Shown here one piece after another: positions 41,948-49,249 of a DNA stretch of 64,000 nucleotides. Where the stretch lies: positions 2,115,001-2,179,000 of the forward strand of contig NZ_CP043476.1 of the NCBI RefSeq assembly GCF_009769165.1, given 5' to 3'. The translations under genes and the position numbers were made by a program. Numbering within the stretch: position 1 is the stretch's first letter; each line of letters begins with the position of its first letter. Below the pieces are notes generated by a model. The model was not told the origin of the DNA. It did no database searches and saw only the letters and a list, made by a program, of their open reading frames with translations. The DNA comes from Xanthomonas hyacinthi (GTDB lineage: Bacteria; Pseudomonadota; Gammaproteobacteria; Xanthomonadales; Xanthomonadaceae).

Positions 41948-43393
41948 TCACTGCATCAACAAATCCGCCTGCGCGCCGCCGCGCACCACGCGCAGCACCA
42001 GCTGCGCCGGCTTGCGCGCGAAGTTGGCGCGGAAGCTGGCCAGGTCGGCGAATTCGCCGGTGGAGGCGGCCATCACGATGTCGCCGCTGGCCAGGCCGTT
42101 GCGCGCCGCACGGCTGCCGCGCGCCACGGTCCCGACCAGCACCCCGTTGATGCCGGACTGGCGCAGCGATTCGGGCAGGTCGGTGAAGCTGGCGCCGCCC
42201 AGGCGCGGGTCCAGCGACTCGCCGCTCACCGCGCGTGGCTGCTCCTTCAGCGTGGCCTTGATCTGCAGCGGCTTGCCGTCGCGGCGCAGGTCCAGCGTCA
42301 CCGTGCTGCCCACCGGCTGCAGGCCTTCGTAGTTGTGCAGCGCCTCGGCGCTGTCCAGGCGCTCGCCGTTGGCGCCGACCACCACGTCGCCGGGCTGCAG
42401 GCCCGCGCCGGCCGCGGCCGAGCCGGTCAGCACCCGCGTCACCAGCGCGCCGCGCGGCGCGTCCAGGCCCAGGCCCTGCGCCATCTGCGCGGTCAGGTTC
42501 TGGGTCTCGATGCCGAAGGTGCCGCGGATCATCACCCCGTTGTTCTTCAGCAACTGCTCGACCACCGCCCGCGCCAGGTTCGACGGGATCGCCAGGCCCA
42601 GGCCGATGTTGCCGGCCATGCTGCCCTGCGGGTTGAAGCTGGCGGTGTTGATGCCGACCAGCTCGCCGTGCAGGTCCACCAGCGCGCCGCCGGAGTTGCC
42701 CGGGTTGATCGAGGCATCGGTCTGGATGAAGTTCTGGTAGCCCAGGCCGCGGATGCCGTTGCGGCCCATCGCCGAGACGATGCCCGAGGTCACCGTCTGG
42801 GTGAAGCCGAACGGGTTGCCGATCGCCACCACGAAATCGCCCACGCGCAGCTTGCTGCTGTCGCCCAGGCGGATCTCGGTGAGCCTGTCGGCCTTGATCC
42901 GGATCAGCGCCACGTCGGTGTCCGCGTCCGAACCCATGAACTCGGCCTTGAAGCTGCGCCCGTCGGCCAGGGTCACCTGCACGTCGTCGGCGTTCTCCAC
43001 CACGTGGTGGTTGGTCAGCACGTAGCCGTTCTTGGCGTCGATGATCACGCCCGAACCCAGCGACTCGTTGATCCGCTCCTGCGGGATGTCCGGGAACAGG
43101 CGGCGGAAGAACGGGTCGTTGAAGTACGGATTGCGCACCCGCACCACCTGCTTGGTGTTGATGCTGACCACCGCCGGCATGGTCTGCTGCAGCATCGGCG
43201 CCAGCGACGGCAGCGGCTGGCCGGCCACCGAGGCCGGCAAGGCCGCGCTGCCGGCCACCGTCTGCGCCACCGGCGCGGCGGGCGTTGGCGCGGCCTCGGC
43301 GCGGTTGTCCAGGTGCGCGTTGATCGCGGTGGCGGCGAAACCGCCGAAGGCAGCGGCGGCGGTCAGGGTCAGCAGCGTGGGCAGCGGTCGCAT
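41948..43393 (-). CDS. Do-like periplasmic serine protease (DegP/DegQ/MucD type)
   Basis: A 481-residue HtrA-family protease/chaperone with an N-terminal signal (LLTLTAAAAFGGFAATA). The trypsin-like domain has the triad His130 (LTNHHVV), Asp160 (DADTDVALI) and Ser234 (NPGNSGGAL). Two PDZ domains follow (about residues 285-380 and 390-481), with a first-PDZ GLGLAIPSNLA-type junction at about 267. It handles misfolded envelope proteins. The start at 43393 is followed directly by the signal peptide. Transcribed alone, divergent from nrdJ. Confidence 0.93.
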   Translation of the reverse strand: MRPLPTLLTLTAAAAFGGFAATAINAHLDNRAEAAPTPAAPVAQTVAGSAALPASVAGQPLPSLAPMLQQTMPAVVSINTKQVVRVRNPYFNDPFFRRLFPDIPQERINESLGSGVIIDAKNGYVLTNHHVVENADDVQVTLADGRSFKAEFMGSDADTDVALIRIKADRLTEIRLGDSSKLRVGDFVVAIGNPFGFTQTVTSGIVSAMGRNGIRGLGYQNFIQTDASINPGNSGGALVDLHGELVGINTASFNPQGSMAGNIGLGLAIPSNLARAVVEQLLKNNGVMIRGTFGIETQNLTAQMAQGLGLDAPRGALVTRVLTGSAAAGAGLQPGDVVVGANGERLDSAEALHNYEGLQPVGSTVTLDLRRDGKPLQIKATLKEQPRAVSGESLDPRLGGASFTDLPESLRQSGINGVLVGTVARGSRAARNGLASGDIVMAASTGEFADLASFRANFARKPAQLVLRVVRGGAQADLLMQ

Positions 43394-43594
43394 GGGTCGG
43401 GTTCCGGATGACGCGGCGGGAGACGCAAGGCAGATGGGCGCCGGGGCGCATAAATCAAGATGAACGCGCGGCGTTTAACCGGCAGTGAAAGCCCGGCCCG
43501 GGCGAAATCTGAGGCGGCGTACGGCGGCGCCGTACGCCCCTGTGTCGGCGTTGACAGCAGGCCCGCCCAGGGTTAGCGTGAGCACTTGGTTTTG

Positions 43595-43610
43595 CCACTA
43601 CATGTAGCGG
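43595..43610. promoter_or_regulatory. Probable NrdR box upstream of nrdJ
   Basis: CCACTACATGTAGCGG has a perfect 10-bp palindromic core (CTACATGTAG) with flanks matching the NrdR consensus ACACTATATATAGTGT at most core positions. It lies 255 bp before the nrdJ start. A second box at helical spacing was not found. Confidence 0.6.
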
Positions 43611-43864
43611 TAAGACGTCCAAGCAACCCAACTACTGGGGTTTTCGCTGGGGTCGATACCCCAGGGAGCGCACGCAGTGACGCATCGCGTGAACGTGAAA
43701 CGGGCGCTCGAATGCCCTACGCATTCCCATTCGGCCGAAGGGTGGCGCCGCGCGCGCCGCGGCGGCGGCCGTCGCGCAGCGCAAACGGCATACAAAATAA
43801 GAGACACGGCGGATGGCCATCCCCATCCGTCCCATCGGGACAGGTTCAAGGAGAACACAACAGA
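43611..43864 (+). promoter_or_regulatory. Long structured 5' leader of nrdJ
   Basis: About 250 bases between the putative NrdR box and the nrdJ ATG have no gene. They contain an obvious stem (CTGGGG near 43632 with CCCCAG near 43662), a purine-rich middle, and a second GC-rich foldable block (GGCGCCGCGCGCGCCGCGGC near 43743). AAGGAG lies ten bases before the ATG. Leader RNA motifs upstream of class II reductase genes (nrdJ RNA) and cobalamin riboswitches are known; this one could not be matched to a specific model by eye. Confidence 0.4.
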
Positions 43865-46018
43865 ATGAGCACGGTGCGCCTGGACGTCGTCCAGACCGAG
43901 TCCAAGCAGAACCCCATCCCGATGCAGCCGGCGTCGCAGGATATCTGGGACAAGAAGTACCGCCTGAAGACCAAGCAGGGCGAGCCGCTGGATGCCAACG
44001 TCGACGGCACCTACCAGCGCGTGGCGCGTGCGCTGGCCGACGCCGAGGCCAGCGAGGAAAAGCGCGCCTACTGGTTCGAGCGTTTCGCCTGGGCGCTGCG
44101 CCGCGGCGCGATCCCGGCCGGGCGCATCACCTCCAACGCCGGCGCGCTGGAACACAAGCCGGCCACCAGCACCATCAACTGCACCGTGTCGGGCACCGTC
44201 ACCGACTCGATGGACGGCATCCTGGAGAAGGTCCACGAAGCCGGCCTGACCCTCAAGGCCGGCTGCGGCATCGGCTACGAATTCAGCACGCTGCGCCCGC
44301 GCGGCGCGTTCGTGGCCGGCGCCGGCGCCTACACCTCCGGGCCGATGTCGTTCATGGATATCTTCGACAAGATGTGCTTCACCGTGTCCTCGGCCGGCGG
44401 CCGCCGCGGCGCGCAGATGGGCACCTTCGACGTATCGCACCCGGACGTGAAGGACTTCATCCGCGCCAAGCGCGAGGACGGGCGCCTGCGCCAGTTCAAC
44501 CTGTCGCTGCTGATCACCGACGGCTTCATGCAGGCGGTGGAGACCGACGCCGACTGGCCGCTGGTGTTCCCGGTCAACCGCAAGGAAGAGGCCGACATCG
44601 ACCTCACCAGCGCCACCGCCGTGGTCTGGCGCGACTGGCCCACCCACAGCAACTACATCGTGCGCGACGACGGCCTGGTCGCGTGCAAGGTGTACGGGCA
44701 GATCCGCGCCCGCCACCTGTGGGACATGATCATGGTCTCCACCTACGACTACGCCGAGCCGGGCTTCATCCTGATCGACCGCGTCAACGAGATGAACAAC
44801 AACTGGTGGTGCGAGAACATCCGCGCCACCAATCCCTGCGGCGAGCAGCCGCTGCCGCCGTACGGCGCCTGCCTGCTCGGCTCGATCAACCTCACCAACT
44901 TCGTGCGCGACCCGTTCACCGCGCAGGCGCGCTTCGACTGGGAGGAATACAAGGAAGTGGTGCGCGTGTTCACCCGCATGCTCGACAACGTGGTCGAGGT
45001 CAACGGCCTGCCGCTGCAGCAGCAGCGCGACGAGATCCTGCGCAAGCGCCGCCACGGCATGGGCTTCCTCGGCCTGGGCTCGAGCATGACCATGCTGCAG
45101 ATGAAGTACGGCAGCGCCGCCTCCTGCGAATTCACCGAAGCCATCGCCCGCGAAATGGCCGTGGCCGGCTGGGAAACCGCGCTGAGCCTGGCCAAGGAAA
45201 AGGGCCCGGCGCCGATCATGCAGGAGACCTTCGAGGTCACCGCGGCGATGCTGCGCCAGCGCCCGGAAATGGCGCGCGACGGCTGGCGCGTGGGCCAGCA
45301 GATCGAAGGCAAGCGGCTGCACGCCAAATACAGCCGCTACATGCAGCGCATCGCCGACGTGGCGCCGGAGCTGGTGAACGAACTGGCCGACGTGGGCGCG
45401 CGCTTCACCCACCACAGCTCCATCGCCCCCACCGGCACCATCTCGCTGAGCCTGGCCAACAACGCCTCCAACGGCATCGAGCCCAGCTTCGCCCATCACT
45501 ACAGCCGCAACGTGATCCGCGAAGGCAAGAAGTCCAAGGAGAAGGTGGACGTGTTCTCCTTCGAACTGCTGGCCTACCGCCACCTGGTCAACCCCAAGGC
45601 GATGCCGTTCGCCGAGGCCGCCGACGCGCAGCTGCCGGACTACTTCATCTCCGCCGACGACATCCACCCCAAGGAACACGTGGACGTGCAGGCCGCCGCG
45701 CAGAAGTGGGTGGACAGCTCCATCTCCAAGACCGCCAACGTCCCCACCGACTACCCCTACGAGCAGTTCAAGGACATCTACCGCTACGCCCACCAGCAGG
45801 GCTTGAAGGGCTGCACCACGTTCCGCTTCAACCCGGCCGCCTTCCAGGGCGTGCTGGTCAAGGAAGCGGACCTGGAGAACACCACCTACCGCTTCGAACT
45901 GGAAGACGGCAGCGCGGTGGAAGTGAAGGGCAACGAGCAGATCGAATACGACGGCGAGATGCACACCGCCGCCAACCTGTTCGACGCGCTGAAAGAAGGC
46001 TATTACGGCAAGTTCTGA
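43865..46018 (+). CDS. nrdJ: Adenosylcobalamin-dependent ribonucleotide reductase, catalytic subunit (class II)
   Basis: A 717-residue class II reductase that makes deoxyribonucleotides independently of oxygen using coenzyme B12. Catalytic-site motifs are STINCTVSG (first active-site Cys), NPCGEQPLPPYGACLLGSIN (radical Cys and neighbouring Glu) and TGTISL (phosphate loop). The C-terminal redox Cys pair is not on this chain but on the separate NrdJb protein at 47018-47857, as in Pseudomonas NrdJa/NrdJb. A good Shine-Dalgarno (AAGGAG) precedes ATG 43865. A lysine-rich histone-like gene separates the two halves. Confidence 0.94.
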   Translation: MSTVRLDVVQTESKQNPIPMQPASQDIWDKKYRLKTKQGEPLDANVDGTYQRVARALADAEASEEKRAYWFERFAWALRRGAIPAGRITSNAGALEHKPATSTINCTVSGTVTDSMDGILEKVHEAGLTLKAGCGIGYEFSTLRPRGAFVAGAGAYTSGPMSFMDIFDKMCFTVSSAGGRRGAQMGTFDVSHPDVKDFIRAKREDGRLRQFNLSLLITDGFMQAVETDADWPLVFPVNRKEEADIDLTSATAVVWRDWPTHSNYIVRDDGLVACKVYGQIRARHLWDMIMVSTYDYAEPGFILIDRVNEMNNNWWCENIRATNPCGEQPLPPYGACLLGSINLTNFVRDPFTAQARFDWEEYKEVVRVFTRMLDNVVEVNGLPLQQQRDEILRKRRHGMGFLGLGSSMTMLQMKYGSAASCEFTEAIAREMAVAGWETALSLAKEKGPAPIMQETFEVTAAMLRQRPEMARDGWRVGQQIEGKRLHAKYSRYMQRIADVAPELVNELADVGARFTHHSSIAPTGTISLSLANNASNGIEPSFAHHYSRNVIREGKKSKEKVDVFSFELLAYRHLVNPKAMPFAEAADAQLPDYFISADDIHPKEHVDVQAAAQKWVDSSISKTANVPTDYPYEQFKDIYRYAHQQGLKGCTTFRFNPAAFQGVLVKEADLENTTYRFELEDGSAVEVKGNEQIEYDGEMHTAANLFDALKEGYYGKF

Positions 46019-46214
46019 CGCCGTGCGTTTTCTTCCCTCGCGCTGGCGGGGGGAGCGGCGGCGGTGGGGAAACCCGGGGAGGCGGCACGCCGCCTTCCCC
46101 CCAACGCTTCCCTACCGCGCGCCGATGGCCGTCGCATCCGGTTCCACGCTTCACGCCAATCGGTATAGCATCGCCCGCGTTACATAAACACTGACACCCT
46201 GAGGAGGGTTTTTT

Positions 46215-46931
46215 ATGAGCAACGGTAATGGTGTGACGGCGACGCTGACGCAAGTCGCCGAAAACGTAAAAGAGACCGCCAGCAACGTGGGCGAAGCGAT
46301 CGCCGCCACCGCCAGCGACGCCGTCGCCAGCGTCAAGCAGACCGCCGAGAACGTGCAGAAGCGCGTGCAGGACCAGGTCGCCAAGACCCGCAAGGCGGTC
46401 AAGAAGGCCGAGAAGGCCGTCGCCAAGCGCGCGGAGAAGGCCGGCAAGTCGGTGCAGAAGACCGTCGCCAACGCGCGCAAGAAGCTGGAAGCGGCCAAGG
46501 CCAGCGCCCAGTCCGAAGCCGCCGCGCTGAAGAAGGCCGGCAAGAAGACCGCCAAGAAGGTCACCGCCAAGAGGGCCGCGGGCAAGACCGCGACCAAGAA
46601 GACGGCGACCAAGAAGGCCGTCGCCAGGAAGGCCGCAGTGAAGAAGGCGCCGGCCAAGAAGGCGGTAGCGAAGAAGGCCGCGCCGAAGAAGGCGGTCAAG
46701 AAGGTCGCCGCGAAGAAGGCCGTGGCCAGGAAGTCGCTGGCCGCCAAGAAGACCGCGGTCAAGAAGAGCGTCGCGGTCAAGAAGACCTCAGCCAAGAAGG
46801 CAGTGAAGAAGGTCGCCAAGGCCGCCAAGAAGAGCACCGCCAAGGTCGCCAAGAAGACCGCCGCGGTGAAGAAGACCGCCGTGCGCAAGAGTGCCGGCAA
46901 GAAGGCCGCGGCCACCCGCGCCAGGAAGTAG
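46215..46931 (+). CDS. Lysine/alanine-rich histone H1-like protein
   Basis: A 238-residue highly basic protein. The N-terminal third (to about residue 75) is a predicted helical segment (NVKETASNVGEAIAATASDA type). The remainder is many imperfect KKAVAKK/KKTA repeats, like AlgP and eukaryotic H1 tails. It should bind DNA non-specifically. A GAGGAGG Shine-Dalgarno lies 7-13 bases upstream of ATG 46215. The internal repeats make length variation between strains likely. Its place between nrdJ and nrdJb is notable but functionally unexplained. Confidence 0.88.
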   Translation: MSNGNGVTATLTQVAENVKETASNVGEAIAATASDAVASVKQTAENVQKRVQDQVAKTRKAVKKAEKAVAKRAEKAGKSVQKTVANARKKLEAAKASAQSEAAALKKAGKKTAKKVTAKRAAGKTATKKTATKKAVARKAAVKKAPAKKAVAKKAAPKKAVKKVAAKKAVARKSLAAKKTAVKKSVAVKKTSAKKAVKKVAKAAKKSTAKVAKKTAAVKKTAVRKSAGKKAAATRARK

Positions 46932-46946
46932 CCGTCCCAGCTGCAC

Positions 46947-46972
46947 CCTCTCTCCCGCACGCGGGAGAGAGG
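46947..46972. repeat. Palindromic repeat between histone-like gene and nrdJb
   Basis: Perfect 12-bp arms CCTCTCTCCCGC and GCGGGAGAGAGG flank two bases, followed by CAGGGGGACGCG. This is the common Xanthomonas intergenic CTCCC-N-GGGAG palindrome type, related to the one inside nrdJb at 47645-47690. Confidence 0.7.
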
Positions 46973-47017
46973 CAGGGGGACGCGCACCCAACACGACACG
47001 CACCTCAGGAACGCATC

Positions 47018-47857
47018 ATGGCCGTCAAGATCGACAAGAAAATCAAGGGCTACGCCGTTGTCACCGCCGAAGACAAGGCGCGCGACGCCGCACTGCCCGT
47101 GCCCGCCGCGTCGATCGACCGCGCCACCGCCGAGGCCGAAGTGCCGGTGGACAACATCATCCACATGCACGAGCGCATCGAGCGCCCGGACGTGCTGATC
47201 GGCAGCACCTACAAGATCAAATCGCCGTTGGTGGAACACGCCATGTACGTGACCCTCAACGACATCGTGCTCAACGCCGGCACCGAGCACGAACTGCGCC
47301 GCCCGTTCGAGATCTTCGTCAACTCCAAGTCCATGGAACACTTCCAGTGGATCGTGGCGCTGACCCGCATCATGTCCGCCGTATTCCGCAAGGGCGGCGA
47401 CGTCACCTTCCTGGTCGACGAGATGAAGGCCGTGTTCGACCCCAAGGGCGGCTACTTCAAGGCCGGCGGCGTGTACATGCCCTCGCTGGTGGCCGAACTG
47501 GGCAGCATCGTCGAAGAGCACATGAAGTCGATCGGCCTGCTGCACGACCCGGAGATGAGCGACCACCAGCGCGCGCTGATCAACGAAAAGCGCAAGCAGT
47601 ACGAAGAGCGCTCAAAAAAAAACACTGAAGTGAAGCCGGCCGTGCCTTCTCCTACGGGAGAAGGTGCCCGAAGGGCGGATGAGGGTCCGGCAACCACCGA
47701 CTCCACCGCCGACCACGAAGAAGACATTGCGGTCACCGGCGACGGCGCGAGCTTCCCGCCGTCGGCCACGATGTGCCACAAATGCAACACCAAGGCCCTG
47801 GTGATCATGGACGGGTGCGCTACCTGTTTGAATTGTGGGTATTCGAAGTGCGGGTGA
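47018..47857 (+). CDS. nrdJb: Class II ribonucleotide reductase second chain NrdJb (TSCPD-like domain, Cys-rich tail)
   Basis: A 279-residue protein corresponding to the C-terminal part of class II reductases. An N-terminal domain (about residues 1-200) resembles the TSCPD region. The tail carries CHKC (253-256), CATC (267-270) and CGYSKC (273-278), which would bind zinc and supply the redox pair that re-reduces the active site of NrdJ. Between them, residues about 209-225 (VPSPTGEGARRADEGPA) are encoded by a palindromic intergenic-type repeat that inserted in frame. A strong terminator follows at 47970-47995. Confidence 0.85.
   Translation: MAVKIDKKIKGYAVVTAEDKARDAALPVPAASIDRATAEAEVPVDNIIHMHERIERPDVLIGSTYKIKSPLVEHAMYVTLNDIVLNAGTEHELRRPFEIFVNSKSMEHFQWIVALTRIMSAVFRKGGDVTFLVDEMKAVFDPKGGYFKAGGVYMPSLVAELGSIVEEHMKSIGLLHDPEMSDHQRALINEKRKQYEERSKKNTEVKPAVPSPTGEGARRADEGPATTDSTADHEEDIAVTGDGASFPPSATMCHKCNTKALVIMDGCATCLNCGYSKCG
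47645..47690. repeat. Palindromic intergenic repeat inserted in frame within nrdJb
   Basis: CCTTCTCCTACGGGAGAAGG (8-bp arms, 47645-47664) is followed by TGCCCGAAGGGCGGATGAGG. This repeat is typical of Xanthomonas intergenic DNA, but here it is read through as a proline/glycine-rich linker between the two domains of NrdJb without a stop codon. Confidence 0.8.
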
Positions 47858-47924
47858 AGGAACGACTAAAGCTTGCCCCATGAGGGACGTGTGTGGATGC
47901 TACTAGCTCCAAACACATGAGATG

Positions 47925-48175
47925 CTACAACGATAAGCATAAGCCACTACAGGGTCTATGTTGGTAAAAGGGGCTCCTTTGGAGCCCCTTTTTTTCGCGC
48001 ATGAGTGAGCCAACGAGCCATTCGGCAAAGTCGAACATAGCTTTGGCGGGTGGGGTGCCATCACGGTGGAGATCGGGCCACGACAAGCCGGTGGCTTTCA
48101 TTGTGTCGGGGTAAATATTCTCGTTCAATGGCTGAAACGTACAGGAGAAGATCAGCTCTTCCCAATCAATATTTA
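47925..48175 (-). pseudogene. 3' remnant of an unidentified gene, cut by the IS1595-type element
   Basis: The minus strand is open from the left end of the insertion element through IDWEELIFSCTFQP and PDTMKATGLSWPDLHRDGTPP to a stop at 47925. No start codon with a ribosome site is present and the frame runs into the IS terminal repeat and stops there, so the 5' part was lost when the element arrived or by a later deletion. The last 25 codons overlap the nrdJb terminator hairpin, so the original stop may also have been altered. I do not recognise the family. Confidence 0.4.
47970..47995 (+). terminator. Rho-independent terminator after nrdJb
   Basis: A perfect 8-bp stem GGGGCTCC-TTT-GGAGCCCC (47970-47988) followed by seven Ts. 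The AAAA before the stem would also give a T-tract on the other strand, so it may work both ways. The 110 bases between nrdJb and the hairpin hold no gene; a small RNA ending here is possible but unsupported. Confidence 0.9.
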
Positions 48176-49246
48176 TTCCTGATTAGCCCTGACTCTCAGC
48201 TGTGGAAATCGCTCGCCGCACGCAGAACCGGCTCTGGACAGGGTTTGCGTCGCATCATCGCCGTGGCGAGTCGTGGCAACATCTCGCGCAGGCAGAATCG
48301 GCGATTGAAACGGTAGGCCGCCTCGGCCAGATAACGTCTTGCATATTTGCCTTGCGCGATGGCGTGATACACGCCGCTGATGGCGCGTTTGAGGTTGCCA
48401 AGCACCACATTGACCCAGCGGGCGCCGGCCGCTTCGGTGGCGGCACGCCCGCCACCGGTGTCCCGCGTGGTGTGGGCGTGGCCGGCGTCCTCCAGGCGAC
48501 GGAAGCAGGCCAGTCCGTCGGTATGGACCTCGCATTCGGGCGCCAGGCGACGCACCGTCCAGTCCTTGAGCGAGGCATTGTCAAAGCTGCGCACCGGTTC
48601 GATCACCACAAACCTCGGCGAGGTGAAGGTGGCATCGGTTTGCACCGCAATCAGGAACGGCTGCTTGTTTTCCGACCCGCGTCCGGCCTTGCCGCCGTTG
48701 CGCTCGCCGCTAGGCATCGTCGATCTGCACACAACCAGACAGTTGCCGCGTCGCTTCGCGCTCGGCCATGACCTGCATGATCTTGTGCTTCATCCGCCAA
48801 GCCGTCGTGTAGTTGACCCCCAGATGACGCATCAGCTCCAGCGCGGCCATCTTGGTTTTGGTCCAGGTCAACAGGTGCAAGGCCAGCATCCAGCTGCGCA
48901 GCGGCAGTTTGGTGCCGGCAAACATCGTGCCTGCAATCAGACTGGTCTGATGCCGGCATGCGCTGCATTGGTCATAGATCGCGGCACTGCCCTTGAAACG
49001 CGACCGCGCCCGCCCGGCACAGGAGGGACAGCGAAATCCCTGCGGCCACCGCCACTTGTACAACGCGCGGTAGCACTTGGCCTCAGTGCCGTAGGACACC
49101 AAAAAATCCGGCATCGACAATCCAGCTTGGAACTGCACGGCATTGATGCTCATCACGCCACCTCGTAGGCTTCAGGTGACGACAGCATCAACTCACGCCA
49201 GCGCAGATCCTGCGACTGCTGGCTGAAGGTCAGGGCTAATCAGGAA
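48176..49246 (-). mobile_element. IS1595-family insertion sequence
   Basis: 1,071 bp bounded by terminal inverted repeats of about 25 bp: TTCCTGATTAGCCCTGAC at 48176-48193 is the exact complement of 49246-49229, and the next seven bases differ at two positions. It carries one frameshifted transposase gene. The usual 8-bp target duplication is not visible: the left flank is ...AATATTTA and the right flank CCATTTCTGA. The right end lies three bases from the terminal CRISPR repeat, and the left end cuts an open frame, so flanking DNA has probably been deleted since insertion. Confidence 0.85.
48196..49156 (-). pseudogene. IS1595-family transposase, frameshifted
   Basis: The N-terminal piece (49156-48710) has a zinc-ribbon (CPSCAGRAR ... 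CSACRHQTS) and helix-turn-helix (LELMRHLGVNYTTAWRMKHKI), ending CVQIDDA then a stop. The C-terminal piece (to the stop at 48196) continues GERNGGKAGRGSENKQPFLIAVQTD in another frame and carries HTDGL, a conserved Asp of the DDE-type catalytic domain. The break at 48710-48725 removes the few bases expected to encode YLGG after IDDA. The enzyme is inactive unless supplied in trans. Confidence 0.85.
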
Positions 49247-49249
49247 CCA

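Noticed and set aside
47860..47995. A small RNA gene ending at the strong terminator
   Set aside because: No promoter or recognised RNA fold was seen; the hairpin is sufficiently explained as the nrdJb terminator.
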